From positions 8,455,281 to 8,519,280 of the forward strand of contig CM057144.1 in the NCBI GenBank assembly GCA_029964075.1: a stretch of 64,000 bases of DNA. The letters are read 5' to 3'. Of this stretch, positions 46,351 to 58,002 are shown in pieces. How positions within the stretch are numbered: the stretch's first letter is position 1; the number at the start of each line of letters is the position of its first letter. The DNA is from Patiria pectinifera. Lineage: Eukaryota; Echinodermata; Asteroidea; Valvatida; Asterinidae. A program made the position numbers and the translations under genes. A model generated the notes under the pieces. It was not told the DNA's origin and ran no database searches. It saw only the letters and a list, made by a program, of their open reading frames with translations.

Positions 46351-46950
46351 CACACACACAGGTCGTTACGGGCGGTTGAGTCAAAACAGGCCTGCTTAAG
46401 CACCATCACGTACCACTTCAAAATCGAATATCTCCAAAAGTCGCAAAAAGTTTTGTTAAGGTTCAGGCTTTTGAAAATTGCAAGAGCTGAAGCGGGAATA
46501 CATATTTTCTTCCTATGCATAAAAAAATACCATTTAATATACGATTTACATGACTTTTTTAGGCTATTTGAAACTGGAATTCAAAACTAGATGGATTATG
46601 AATTTTATTTCCATGAAATATAGGATATCAACAACATTCAAGTAAATTTTCGTGGCAATATCTTTTACGTAGCGACCGAGACAGCTAGTTATATAATGCA
46701 TTACGTTTAAACCAGCTATAATTTGGATTGTTACGATTCTAAGTGAAAACATCAGAGTATCGCCCACGTTTAATCAATTTTTGTCCCTAATTCATGCATT
46801 TAGAGTACCCCTGGACCACTGGGAACTAACAAAAATTGAGGGTATTGATTTTTGAAACAATCACTTTTTGACCATTTTGGCGCAGTTTGACCTTGAACTG
46901 GCCCACTGTGGGATGTGTCGTTCTGTTTATGATAAATTGTGGCTTATATT
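46351..46950. other. intronic stretch, nothing identified
   Basis: This AT-rich stretch between the hAT element and the next CRE-motif repeat has no repeat ends or recognisable coding sequence. Confidence 0.35.
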
Positions 46951-48718
46951 ATGTGATTACATTCTCATAGTACTTTGAATTATGATGTCACATACACATG
47001 ATGACATCATCATGACATCACATCAATTTTCATCTGTAACACATCCAGGTACATACCAACTTTGGACCCAATCGGACCTGTATTTCAAATTACAATGCAC
47101 TTTCGGTTTCAACTGGAAGGAAAGGTCACGTGATTTTACACGTAATATCAAAAATGAAGATCTTGGATTATTCTATCAACTCCCGTAAAAAGCAAAATCA
47201 GATCAGTTGATACCGGTATTATATTGATTTTCAAAGATTAAATCTAGAAATCTTTGGTTGCTTGTAATCTGATACTTGATGACATCAAGGTGACGTCATT
47301 ATCAGAAAGCTGGAGAGCTACGGTATGATAACTCTGCGATTTGAAGCGAAGATATGGATTAAATCTCTCGCGGTTGATTTTTCAACAATTTTTTAAGGTT
47401 TAACCCTTAAAGGGCCGGGGGGGGCAGAATCCAACCCCCCCCCCCAACATTTTCCGCGATAACCTCTAAAAAAAAAATGACTTTTTAGCCTTGATCTTTG
47501 CGCATCTTTTTATACCAAAAACATAAAAATCGGACCACGGGTTGTCGCGTAGCGAAAAATTTTCCGGCGCTAGACGAAAAAACAGAATTATGCGTCATGT
47601 ACACAGAGCAGAATTGCCATTCGTACGTGATATGAATAATTAATTAGCCATAATTGCAAAACCTATTAACCTATAGTCATGAAATTTCTTGGGTATGTTT
47701 GGGAAGAGTTGCTCTATGCATGTACTGAGTTTGAAAATTTTTCGTCACTCGATAGCCGAGATCTCAGAGATGGTCAAAATAACCTGGCCCTTTTAGGGTT
47801 AAAGGTATTTTTATTGTAACTTCCGGTCTGGTGATGTCATCGATCTCACCCCACCCCCAAACTTGTTCTTAGCATGAAGCTGGTTGTTTACATCAACTTT
47901 AAAAATGATTTCAGCAAACCTTGCCACACTCATCAACCAATTATTCATTTTAAACATTTTTCAACCTGCCGCTAGAGGGCGCTCTAACATTTTATGATGT
48001 CACCGTGAATGTTTTTGTGAAAAACAACTTAACCAGAGTATACATCGTTGAAAGCAAGTTCACATCTTTTATCAATTTTAAATTACAAGGCACTTCCGGT
48101 TTCAACCGGAAGGAAGGGTCACCTGATTTTGCACGCAATATCAAAAATGAAGACCCTGGATTATTCTAACAATTCCCGCAAAAATCAAGTTCAGAGTCTC
48201 TCATGGTTGATTTTATATTGATTTTTAAATATTAAATCTATTAATCCATAACGTGACGTCACGTGACCCATGATGATGTCATCGTGACATCACTTTAATT
48301 TTCATCTATAACACATCCCGGTCTAGGTTCATATCCACCTTCAACCCAATCGGACCTGTAGCTGTGGAGATATAGGTCTTTATAATAGGCGCCTATATTG
48401 TGACATCACGTGACTTGTGATGACATCAGTGCTCGGCACACATCTGTGGATGGTGGTCTAAGTGTGTGCCAAGTATGAAGGAAATCAGATTGATTTTAGT
48501 GGCCAAAGTGCCTTGGACAACAAAACGTGTACAAATGCTATGGGCAAATGACTGAAAAAGAATTATACTCAAAAGCATAAAATGCAAGAAAATATACGCT
48601 ATTGTGAAGTTTAGAATTCCTGACTACATTGTGGTCATATTTCTGTCTGGAGTATTCTGACCTTTAGTAGACATCTCTGAATCCTGCTTTTGTGGAAAAT
48701 GCGATTTTCTTACACGGG
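46951..48718 (+). repeat. CRE-motif repeat copies
   Basis: Two successive units share ACACATCC(C/A)GGT...ACATACC, CCAATCGGACCTGTA and GAAAGGTCACGTGATTTT with other copies. ATGACATCATCATGACATCA and TGACGTCA words recur. A phrase GGCACTTCCGGTTTCAACCGG carries an inverted CCGG motif. No coding sequence is seen. Confidence 0.6.
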
Positions 48719-49230
48719 TTAAAGGGAAAATACAACATTTGCAAACATCAAAAAATAAAACTACCAAATCATTTTGAAATACCTTGCTGGACTGTTAGTG
48801 AATGACAGTGTAAAGCATTCTGTAAAATCATGGCACCTGGTATACTGTCATTTTCAAGAAAAGTGCTATTTTTGTATCAATTTCCAACGCTGATCGGCCG
48901 ATCAGCGTTGGAAAAAAAATGGCTTTTTTTCAAATACTGGCCCCAATTGACCATCGCACTTGTTTGCAATCGATTACACACCTATGAACGGGTACAAGCC
49001 AGCTAGACTGGTTCCCTGACCTTACAATTCCCCAATGTATGTAAACTGCTCTGTTTCTTCTTATATGGAGTCAGGGATCCAGACTACAGGAAAATGATTG
49101 TTTTTCTTGGTTTTTATAGCATTTTCGAACCCAAAACCTCAAAAAGGTCAGTGTAACTATATTTGCTATATATACTTCCAACCCCCCAATTCCATCCATT
49201 TCTGAAAATTACAGCAAAAGCAAATGATGT
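48719..49230 (+). mobile_element. TTAA MITE copy 3 (central palindrome family)
   Basis: The left TTAA is at 48719-48722, followed by AGGGAAAATACAACATTTGC as in copies 1 and 2. The central 28-bp palindrome at 48884-48911 is perfect (half: CCAACGCTGATCGG). The last ~15 bp and right TTAA are missing, so this copy is truncated on the right. Confidence 0.8.
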
Positions 49231-49790
49231 TTATTGGTTGGCGCATTGACGTGTATAAAGGGGTATTGCGCAATCTCATATTTCTTGACCAGTTAACCTC
49301 AGATTTCCCCCCCAAAAGCCTGCAATCTGGGCGATCGTGTATTGTAGGCCTACAAGGGAACAAAATCCACTTTAAAATTATTAGACTGACCAAACTAGTT
49401 GGCCACATTCTCAATAAACAGGATGTCATAGATAGAGGGCAGGGTTTTGATTTTTTTTATGGAAATTTGGGGGTAAAATGACGATGACAGCGCGGCGACA
49501 ACACGCAACCCAAAAATAAAGATGGCGATCACCGAGCGATGTACAGTGAGCACGCACGGCACGCTGAATCGCGAGGCATGTGTTTTAGGTCCAAAGTGCC
49601 GCGCTGAATAAACGTGTACAAAGTCAATGGGATTTGGGGGTGGAATAAAAAGAAAAAAAAGAAAAATTTGAGGTCTATGTCTGTTTCCAACAGAACATAG
49701 GGCTTTTCCGCATTATGTTTTTTTTAAATTGAGTTCATGTTTTTCTGTTTTGTGCAAAACTGTGTGCATTTACCTTTTGTCTAACAAACC
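49231..49790. other. intronic stretch between repeats
   Basis: No exon was seen. AAAGATGGCGATC at 49513 is a YY1-like word. The end (49610-49720) matches part of the CRE-motif repeat (GGGATTTGGGGGTGGAATAA), as at 54105 and 54250. Confidence 0.35.
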
Positions 49791-50440
49791 TAATTTAAAA
49801 AGAATTTTGATTTTGAAATAATGCGTTTGTGAGACACGGCAAAAGTCTTCAAAATTAAAAAAAAATATATATATATATATAATCACAAGATGACTTCATG
49901 ATGACGTCACCTCAATATTTATTTGTAACACATCCCGGCCTACCCCCATACCAAGGTTCAACCCAATCTGACGTACTGTTCATGAGATATAGAGGCTTAA
50001 AATATACAAGTTAATGATGACGTCACATGTCTAATGATGACATCATCGTAACAATACTTGGCAGTGCTCATTATTTTATTGTGGTTTTAGTCTGTACCAA
50101 GTTTGAAAACAATTATTTTATTGTGGTTTAAGTCTGTACCAAGTTTGAAAACAATCGGATTAATGAAAGTGTTAAATTTTGTAAGCAGAATAAAATTGGC
50201 AATATTAAAAAAATCGTCAAAAATCTACCGATGACGTCATCATGACGTCATTCAAGATTTTGTGTACTAGTGTTATTTTCTACCCACCCACCAAGTTTCA
50301 TGACAGTCCGACATTCTCTTATATGAGTTTCAAAAAAACGTCTTTTTGATGATGTCATCATGACGTCAGACATTTTTCAAAATTTTGTTCATATACACGT
50401 ACCTATTGCCTAACAAACTTGATACAAAAAGAATTTTGAA
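49791..50440 (+). repeat. CRE-motif repeat unit, left of DIRS copy 2
   Basis: The unit contains ATGATGACGTCACCTCAATA, CACATCCCGGCCTACCCCCA, ATGACGTCATCATGACGTCA and ends AAAAAGAATTTTGAA. The next part of the same unit (TTTAACATATTGGGTTCGTG) begins at 52567, after the inserted retroelement. An (AT)n run lies at 49865-49881. Confidence 0.75.
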
Positions 50441-52565
50441 GTCTACTTCACTCTACTTACCTGTAGAGCAATACTACTTATGCATTTTCCCCCTACCGGC
50501 AGGTATTTTCCGCTAAGAGTTATATACAATAGCGCCCTCTGGCGCCCTACCCATAATACCCCGCGGCATGAGTGCCTCGTGAGCGTCCTCTTTTCTCTTA
50601 GCGGCAGGTCAGGTAGGACGTGCGTTAAATAGCTCGCTGTTTTCCTCGTCATTTACTACCCTTTTTTGCGCTTAAGAGAAGTTTATAATAAAAAGAGTTA
50701 GTAATCATCAGTTTGTAGAGTTTCATCATCTTCTTGGTTCTATTTATTTCATAAATATGAAGCGTTTGGGGAGGGCCGATCTGTCACAAACCGGGGGGAA
50801 TTCCTCTCCCACGGGACGGACCGAGTTCTTGGGGGACTCTGCCGTTAACGCTACGACATTACCGCGGCAGCAGTCTCTCGTCCGGCACCCTCAGCCACAG
50901 TCGGCTGGGGGAGTTGGCAGTTCCGCCGATCAGTTAAGGGGACCTCGGTCACCTTCTCCGATCAACTCAGGTGGAACACCCAAACTAAAGGCACACTCCG
51001 GCAAGGTTCCTCCAAAACATATCTCCTGTGCCGGAGCAAAGCCTAAGAAGGGCCGTCAGGGCAAGCGTGGCTCGGCAACGAGCGCCGCTGTGTCACCTGG
51101 CCCTCCCCCGATCACGGGGCAGCCCGAGGGGACTAGCCGTCACACTTCGGTGGGCTCTAGTCACCCGTGTCCTCCCGACACAGTGCCGAACACCACTGGT
51201 AGGCGGGATGGGCTATTACACGGGCTACCGGTCTGTCCAGCGCTCACTCAGCCCACGGGGCCTGACTTTGGCGTCTGATCCCTAAGGAAGGTTTTTTGAG
51301 CTAAGACGGTCAGAGTCCTCTTTGTCTTTGTCCTGGGCATCAAATGATTCTTGTCCGTTTCAGACAGCGAATTTTGGTGCTGATCATGACTTGATGTCTG
51401 CTCCCTAAGGAGGGATTTATACTTAGGACTGTCAGAACCCTCTGTGTCTCCGGACGTCTTTATTCCGGGCATCAAATCATTCTTGTCCAGACGGAGAATT
51501 TTTGGTGCCAATCATGACTTTAACGTCGTACATTAGCTGCACTGGGACACTTTGAATCGGTCACTTGCAGTTACAAATGTATTTGTCACGACAACCCTGC
51601 CATACCGACAGGCTTCTCGCGACACGTATTTGTCATGACAACCCTGCCATACAAGCAGGCTTCTCGTGACATGTTTTTTGTCATGACGACCCTGCCATAC
51701 AGGCAGGCCTTTCATGACATGTATTTATCATGGTGACCCCACCATACCTGCAGGCTTTCATGACAAGATTGCCTGAAGGTTGGCTACGGTCATCCATGAA
51801 ACCACGGACGTATCAACGGCAGAATCCGTGTGATTGGTCCGCATGCGCAAAATAAAAGGCAGAGCATGGGAGAACAGTGTTGAGGGCGACTGACTGAGCC
51901 CCACCATGTTCTCAGGACATTTTCAGACCGGAGACCTCCCCAGCATTGGTGTCTCCTAACTCTGATTCTTTATTGAGCTTTGTACATGTTTATGTACATA
52001 TTATAGTGTCTATATGTACCATGTCATGATGCTTTGCCTTTCATGATAATTTTTATTTTGTGTGCCCCACCGAACTCTTATGTGTACAGGTATCGGTGGG
52101 CTGTAATTCATTACGTGTGATTCCCAAAATCGGGGATCACATCTCTGTTGGCATGTTGAGGCTACCATTATGACTAATGTCTTTATCATGCCGACCTTTT
52201 TGGGCTGCCTTGTCCACCCACATGTGGAGCGACGGGCCCATCCAGGGTTTACGCGTATTGTTACGTGCCATTGTGAAAGCACAATAGCATCTCGTTTGAC
52301 CCACCTCCTTGACGGTGCTAGTCTATGCATAAGTAGTATTGCTCTACAGGTAAGTAGAGTGAAGTAGACTCCCCCACAGAAGTGTGGTTGGGGTCTACGA
52401 ACGAGTACTTACCTGTAGAGCATCCCTCCCCCCTACCCCACTCTTCTCGATGCCTTGGGTACTTTGTTGTATTCCGACTTAGCGCTCGAGAAAAGAGGAC
52501 GCTCACAAGGCACACATGCCGTGGGGTATTATGGGTATGACCCCAACCACACTTCTGTGGGGGGG
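50441..52565 (+). mobile_element. short DIRS-like retroelement (fossil), copy 2
   Basis: The left end 50441-50485 is repeated exactly, in complement, at 52325-52369. A complementary region follows to 52565. The interior has a gag N-terminal-like frame (50757-51278) related to that of copy 1, and tandem repeats of a ~60-bp unit with CCTGCCATAC (51580-51750). It has no reverse transcriptase or recombinase part. It interrupts a CRE-motif repeat with at most one duplicated base, consistent with recombinase-type integration. It is a non-autonomous, broken copy. Confidence 0.8.
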
Positions 52566-54340
52566 ATTTAACATATTGGGTTCGTGAGAAATGGCTTCAA
52601 GGTCCAAAACTTCAAAAATCTATATAAAATCACACGATGACGTCATGATGACTGACGTCACCTCAATATTTATTTGTAACACATCCCGGCCTACCCCCAT
52701 ACCAAGTTTCAACCCAATCTGACTTACTGTTCATGAGATATAGGGGCTTAAAATATACTAGTTAACGATGACGTCGCATGTCTAATGATGACGTCATCGT
52801 AACAATACTTGGCAGTGCTCTTTATTTTATTGTGGTTTTAGTCTGTACCAAGTTTGAAAACAATCGGATTAATAAAAGTGTAAAATTTTGTAGGCAGAAT
52901 AAAATTGGCAATATTAAAAAAAATTGTGCAAAATCTACCGATGACGTCATCATGACGTCATTCAAGATTTTGTGTACTAGTGTTATTATCTACCCACCCA
53001 CCAAGTTGCAAGACGATCAAACATTCCCTTATTTGTGTTTCAAAAAAGTGCATTTTTGATGACGTCATCATGACGTCACACATTAGTCAAAATTTTGTAC
53101 ATATACCTATTGCCTAACAAACCTAATACAAAAAGAATTTTGAATTTCACAATTGGGTTCGTGAGATATGGCTTAAAGGTCCAAAACTTCAAAAATCTAT
53201 ATAAAATGACACGATGATGTCATGATGACGTCACCTCAATTTTCGTCTATAACACATCCCGGTCTACCTACATTCTGAGTTTCAACCCAATCGAACTTAC
53301 GATTCTCTAGATATACCAGTAGGGTCTTAAAGTTTGCACATTTAAGATGACGTCACGTGACCCATGCTGACGTCATCGTGACGTCGCTCTTCGGGAAATA
53401 TATTTGGAAATTCATAAAAACAATTGTAAAGAAATCAACCGATTACGTCATGATGGGGTCACCTCGGATTTTGCCTACTAATAACCATTTCTGACTTCCC
53501 GCCAAGTTTTATGACTATCCAACCAGCCCTTGTGTATGAAATCAATGTCATCTTTTATTAGTAAAGTTCATGATCAAATTTGTCCAAACAGGCAGAAACT
53601 GTTAAAGTGAGCAGAAATCATTTTACCCTGACTCTAGGTTAATTTCCCTCCGTAACACGTGTTGGACTATGTTCATACAGACTTTTGAGCCAATCAGTCA
53701 AATAGTTTTCTCAATAGAAAACTTACAAAAATGTACGTTGACAATGAAATCACATGCCCCGTGATGACGTCATCGTAACAATACTTGGCAGTGCTCATTA
53801 TTTTATTGTGGTGTTACACAATTTTGTGTATGTACTTGTTTCCTAACAAACATAATACAAATAGAATTTTGAATTTAGCATATTGCGTTCGTGAGATATG
53901 GCTTGAAGGTCAAAAACTTCAAAAATCGATATAAAACCACACGATGACTTCATGATGATGTCACCGCAATGTTCATCTATAACACATCCTGGTCTGTTAA
54001 AGTTTGCATATATTGAAGATGACATCACGTGACTCATGATGACAAGTTTCATAAGAATACAAGTTTGTTTTAGGTCCAAAATGCCGCGGGGAACAAAACG
54101 TGTACAAAGTTTATTGGATTTGGGGTGGAATAAAAAGAAAAAAAGGAAAAATAATCAGAACAGAAACAATGCTTTTCCACTTTCAAGCGGAAAAGCAAAA
54201 AGAAAAAAAAATCAGAACAAAAACAATGCTTTTCCGCTTTCAAAGTTTATGGGATTTGGGGTGGAATAAAAAGAAAAGAAAAAAAATCAGAACAGAAAAA
54301 TTTCAGAACAAAAACAGGTTTTCTGCAGCTATGAGAAAAA
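52566..54340 (+). repeat. CRE-motif repeat units in tandem
   Basis: Successive units start near 52567, 53125 and 53860 with CATATTGGGTTCGTGAGA-type text, followed by ACGATGACGTCATGATGACG. Unit length is variable, roughly 560-740 bp. The right end (54100-54330) has an A-rich block with repeats of TCAGAACAAAAACAATGCTT. Confidence 0.7.
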
Positions 54341-54793
54341 GGAAACTCCCTCACCCCCCCCCCAAAAAAAAAACCTGAGAACCAAAGGCTTTTTCCTTAC
54401 TAGACATTTGTTTTCCTGATTCAAGGGTCAAATTTGTTACTTGTCAGTTTTAAGCACATCTCAGTTGTGTTGAACCTGTTAGTCTGTGTACCATCTCAAA
54501 CCACATGTGCCATACATGTACTCCCTGCTGCATTGTCCCAAACAACCTAAGCACATATGTTTACAGATTTGTCAGGGAATTAACATAATGATATGCAATG
54601 TACAATGCATATGAAGTACAAATGACAGGCTCCAATAGGAAGAAGTGAACTGTTATGCATGTAGTTACTTTTGAAGAAAGGTTTCAAAGCACATTTACAC
54701 TATAGCCTTCTTTCAAATGGCCTATGTTCAAACATGTATAGGCCTGTTGACATATTATATTTGACCATTTCTTTTATCTTGATTGTCTTTCAG
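54341..54793. other. intron end before the third exon
   Basis: Apparently unique intronic sequence with no repeat signature, ending in the acceptor TTGTCTTTCAG of the exon. Confidence 0.4.
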
Positions 54794-54861
54794 GCAATGG
54801 TTGTGTTGCTCAACAACTTTGTCATCATATCTACAGCTCTTCTCTTCAGATTTATATTAAA
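54794..54861 (+). CDS. SLC35A5: SLC35A5-like transporter, third visible exon
   Basis: This 68-bp exon follows a TTTCAG acceptor and ends AA|GTAAGC. It holds 22 codons plus two bases of a Lys codon. The peptide AMVVLLNNFVIISTALLFR, followed by FILK, matches the SLC35A5 block AMAVIFSNFSIITTALLFR. The preceding exon ends on a codon boundary and this one begins on one, so the phases agree, giving ...SFEP|AMVV... at the joint as in the vertebrate protein. The intron before it is about 24.9 kb. Its donor is only about 40 bp from a 155-bp hairpin. Exons for the C-terminal half were not found in the last 9 kb and probably lie beyond the window. Confidence 0.8.
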
Positions 54862-54900
54862 GTAAGCATGTTTTTATTATTTACCATTATCATACAATAA

Positions 54901-55055
54901 GGGAATAAATGTGTGCTTGGCTGGTTTTAAACACTCTGTTTAAAGACCGGCATGAGTCTGGATGCTGATAATTACACAAGCCAAATTATCAGCATCCAGA
55001 TTTCAACCTGTCTTAAACAGAGTGTTTAATGCCGGCCAAGCACATATTTATTCCC
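54901..55055. repeat. 155-bp hairpin (foldback MITE) beside the exon
   Basis: GGGAATAAATGTGTGCTTGG at the left is complementary to the right end CCAAGCACATATTTATTCCC. The arms of about 72 bp meet around a loop near ACACAAGCCA (54973-54982), with only a few mismatches and bulges. It lies 40 bp after the donor of the third exon, so the pre-mRNA could fold there. Foldback-type MITE is likely; no clear target duplication. Confidence 0.8.
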
Positions 55056-55234
55056 ATTCATACATGTAAATACCTTTTCAGTAAAAAAAAAAAAATCAAA
55101 ACATTTCGGTCCAAAAGTCCAAACAAGTCAAAATTATAAATTTCCAACATTTTGTTTTCAGCAATTTTACTTCATGTTTTTCGAAACACCCCTGTTGCAA
55201 TATTATGGTAGTGTCCATGTTAACAACTCCTTGC

Positions 55235-55470
55235 ATGGAGATTGGCACACGTACTTACTGGTAGTTATGCACATTTCTACCTAGGAGTAAATGGGTACCT
55301 GTGAGGGCAGAGATGGTTATTGTGATTGAATAAGCTTGCTTGTGCCTAACAGGCAGCATCGAGCTATATACTCCCCAGGGAGCTGAGATGGTATTTGGAA
55401 TGTTTAATTGACCCAATGATCAGGGGAAATAATAATACTGTAAGCGCTGTGATTTAGTTTACTAATAAGA
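55235..55470 (+). repeat. SINE-like interspersed repeat with LINE-type tail
   Basis: GCACATTTCTACCTAGGAGT, GTACCTGTGAGGGCAGAGAT and CCCCAGGGAGCTGAGATGG form a pattern I recognise from SINEs of marine deuterostomes. It ends near TGTAAGCGCTGTGATT, resembling the AAAGCGCTTTGG 3' end of the LINE at 9745-14285. The tRNA-like head is not clear. Confidence 0.5.
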
Positions 55471-55536
55471 GCGTTCTTAAATGCCGATTATTGAGTGGTC
55501 GGGCACAACCCATCCACTCTTTGGATCTGTTACGAT

Positions 55537-55575
55537 TAATCTTTCTTTCTTTCTTTCTTTCTTTTTTTTTTTTCC
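55537..55575. repeat. CTTT microsatellite and T tract
   Basis: About seven CTTT units followed by a T run. Confidence 0.85.
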
Positions 55576-58002
55576 GGACAATACTTCTCCGCGGGTTTTC
55601 TCTTAAACGGTATATGGTATGAACTTGTAACTTTCAATATATATCGACCCTCATCCGAAGTGGTGCATATTACTCTGACGTCATGATTACGTCATCAGGT
55701 GTCAAATTACAAGTGATTTTATCTGAAAAAGTGAACAATTACTTTCGCCTATAACTCTTGAACTAAACATTCAATGATGTTTGTATTCTGTAATCAGATA
55801 GACCATTAAACGCTTAACAGTTTTTGTCGTGTACGTGAACTCGCTTGACCTTTACTTCCGGGTCTACCGGAAGGTCAAAGTTAGGTGATTTCAAAATGAA
55901 GACGTCAGCCTGACATCAAAACAAAGCAACATTTCTTCCGAACGGTTCACGGTATGATCACAAAACCTTGTGTGAACTTGTACCATGTTACGAAGATGTT
56001 ATAAATATTGTTACGTCATCATGACGTCATCGGGTATCAAATTACAAGTGATTTAAGGGCAAATTTTAACAGAATAGTTTGCGTTATATCTTTTGAACTA
56101 AATAGAGTATCGTGTTCGTTTTTCCATGAGGCTGTAGACTATGCCGTGAGAAACATTTCGTGTTCCCGGACGCAAAACCGCTTGACCTTTACTTCCGGTG
56201 TTAACGGAAGTGCAATAAAAACTGAATATAACTCAAAAGTGGAAGCATTTTACTACAGACACATATATTATGTAAGTGTTTAGTGAGGAATGCAAGACGC
56301 AAAAAACAGTGTGATGACGTCAACATCCGAAAGGGCGCCCCCTATCGGCACATATAATGGAGTTTCCCTTCTTTAATTTTAAAACCATCCGTCCAAATTT
56401 TACCAAATCGCCCCTTGATATTCTCTGATTAACCACAGATAACTTGGCAAGGTATCAAATTCATGACATCATCAAACCGGAAGTTACTTTAAGGAGAATT
56501 TGAAAAGGATCATAGTTTTAATTTAATTCTATCATTTGATCCCGAAGTCCAAATAATGATATCCATTACAATGTTCACCTTTGGATCTCTAATGCTGTGA
56601 CGTTATCATACCGGAAGTTAGGTGTTATTAATACAAACAATTATATTTCCCATATTTTCATACGTTATTTTAACTTTACAATGAAAAATTATCCTCTCCA
56701 AACTTTATCAGTATTCACTAACCGTTTTTGACTGATGACGTAATCAAGCAAGAATTAATTTTTTTTTTGTGCACATAGAATGTTTACTGAGTCTACTTCA
56801 TTCACTTACCCAAATAGCTACTACATATGCATATTTATTCAGCCGACAGGCTCAAACGCTAAAAGATTTAATCAACCACCAAGCGCCCTCTCGGGGCCTA
56901 CCCATTATGCTACGTCATGAATCCGCCATTATACTTCCTCTTTTTTCTTAGCGACGGCATCGTGCAGAAGCAAATATTTTTGCTCTCGCCTTTTGACGAG
57001 TTTTTGTACGATTTTCGCTTTAAGAGTTTCTGTTTTATAGAATTTATCAACCAAGTGAGTTGTGTAGAGTCTGTAGAGTTTGGTTTGAGTTAAGTAGTTC
57101 TCATTTGGAGTGATTTTGGAGTCATTTTGCTTTCGTTTTTCTTGCACGTAACGTAGCAGGTTTTTCAGCCTTTGTCTGACACCACGTGCGGCGGGCCAGT
57201 GCCGGGTAGGCATCGTGGGTTCTCCCTTTGGGATCAAGTGCAATCCCATTTTAGCCGAGTCGGCTTTCCTGAGTTATTATTATTATTTCTGTTGTACAGT
57301 TATCTAATAATAATATTTCTTTGTTAAAAAAAAAAAAAAAAAAAAAAAGTGCATTTAGTTTATGACTCCATAGAAATCCGTAAAGACCTTTAGGGGAGAC
57401 AGTGCATCGTATATCCCCGGAGAGAAGTGCGGTTATTCTCCACAAGGTCTGCTAGTCGCCCCACACGTGGGGCCTCTGTTCCGGAAGTCAGACTTTCGGC
57501 CGTTCAGGGGACTAGCGAAACGTTTCGAAGAATATAGCGGTTTCGGCCGTTTCCTGTTTTTCGTTCGTTTCCCCTAAGCTCGCGGTGAGCTAGGGCCTAG
57601 CGAGACGAGTACAGTGGGGGTATATCGACAGAGGTTGTTCCCTTCCCCCCTGACTGTTTCAGCTAGCTCGGGGAGCTAGTAAGCTAGAAGAGGACGTTTC
57701 GTTGGGTATATCGACAGGGGTCGTTCCCTGCCCCTCGCCGTCCTAAGCTATCTCGGTAGTGCGGTGACAAACGAGATAGCGGCGAGATATTCGTGGGTAT
57801 ATCGGCCGCTGGCCGTTCACTTCCCTCGGCCGCCTCGCCGGGCGTGTAAAGAGAAATTCTGTGGGGTACAACGACCAGCGGTCGTTCCCTTCCCCTCGGC
57901 CGTTCTCAACTGCATACATCTCAGTAGTACAATAGTACGTCTGCGCGTTCATCGCGCTCCAAGCATCCTGCTTCCACCCGTGCGGAATGGGCAGGACTCA
58001 CG

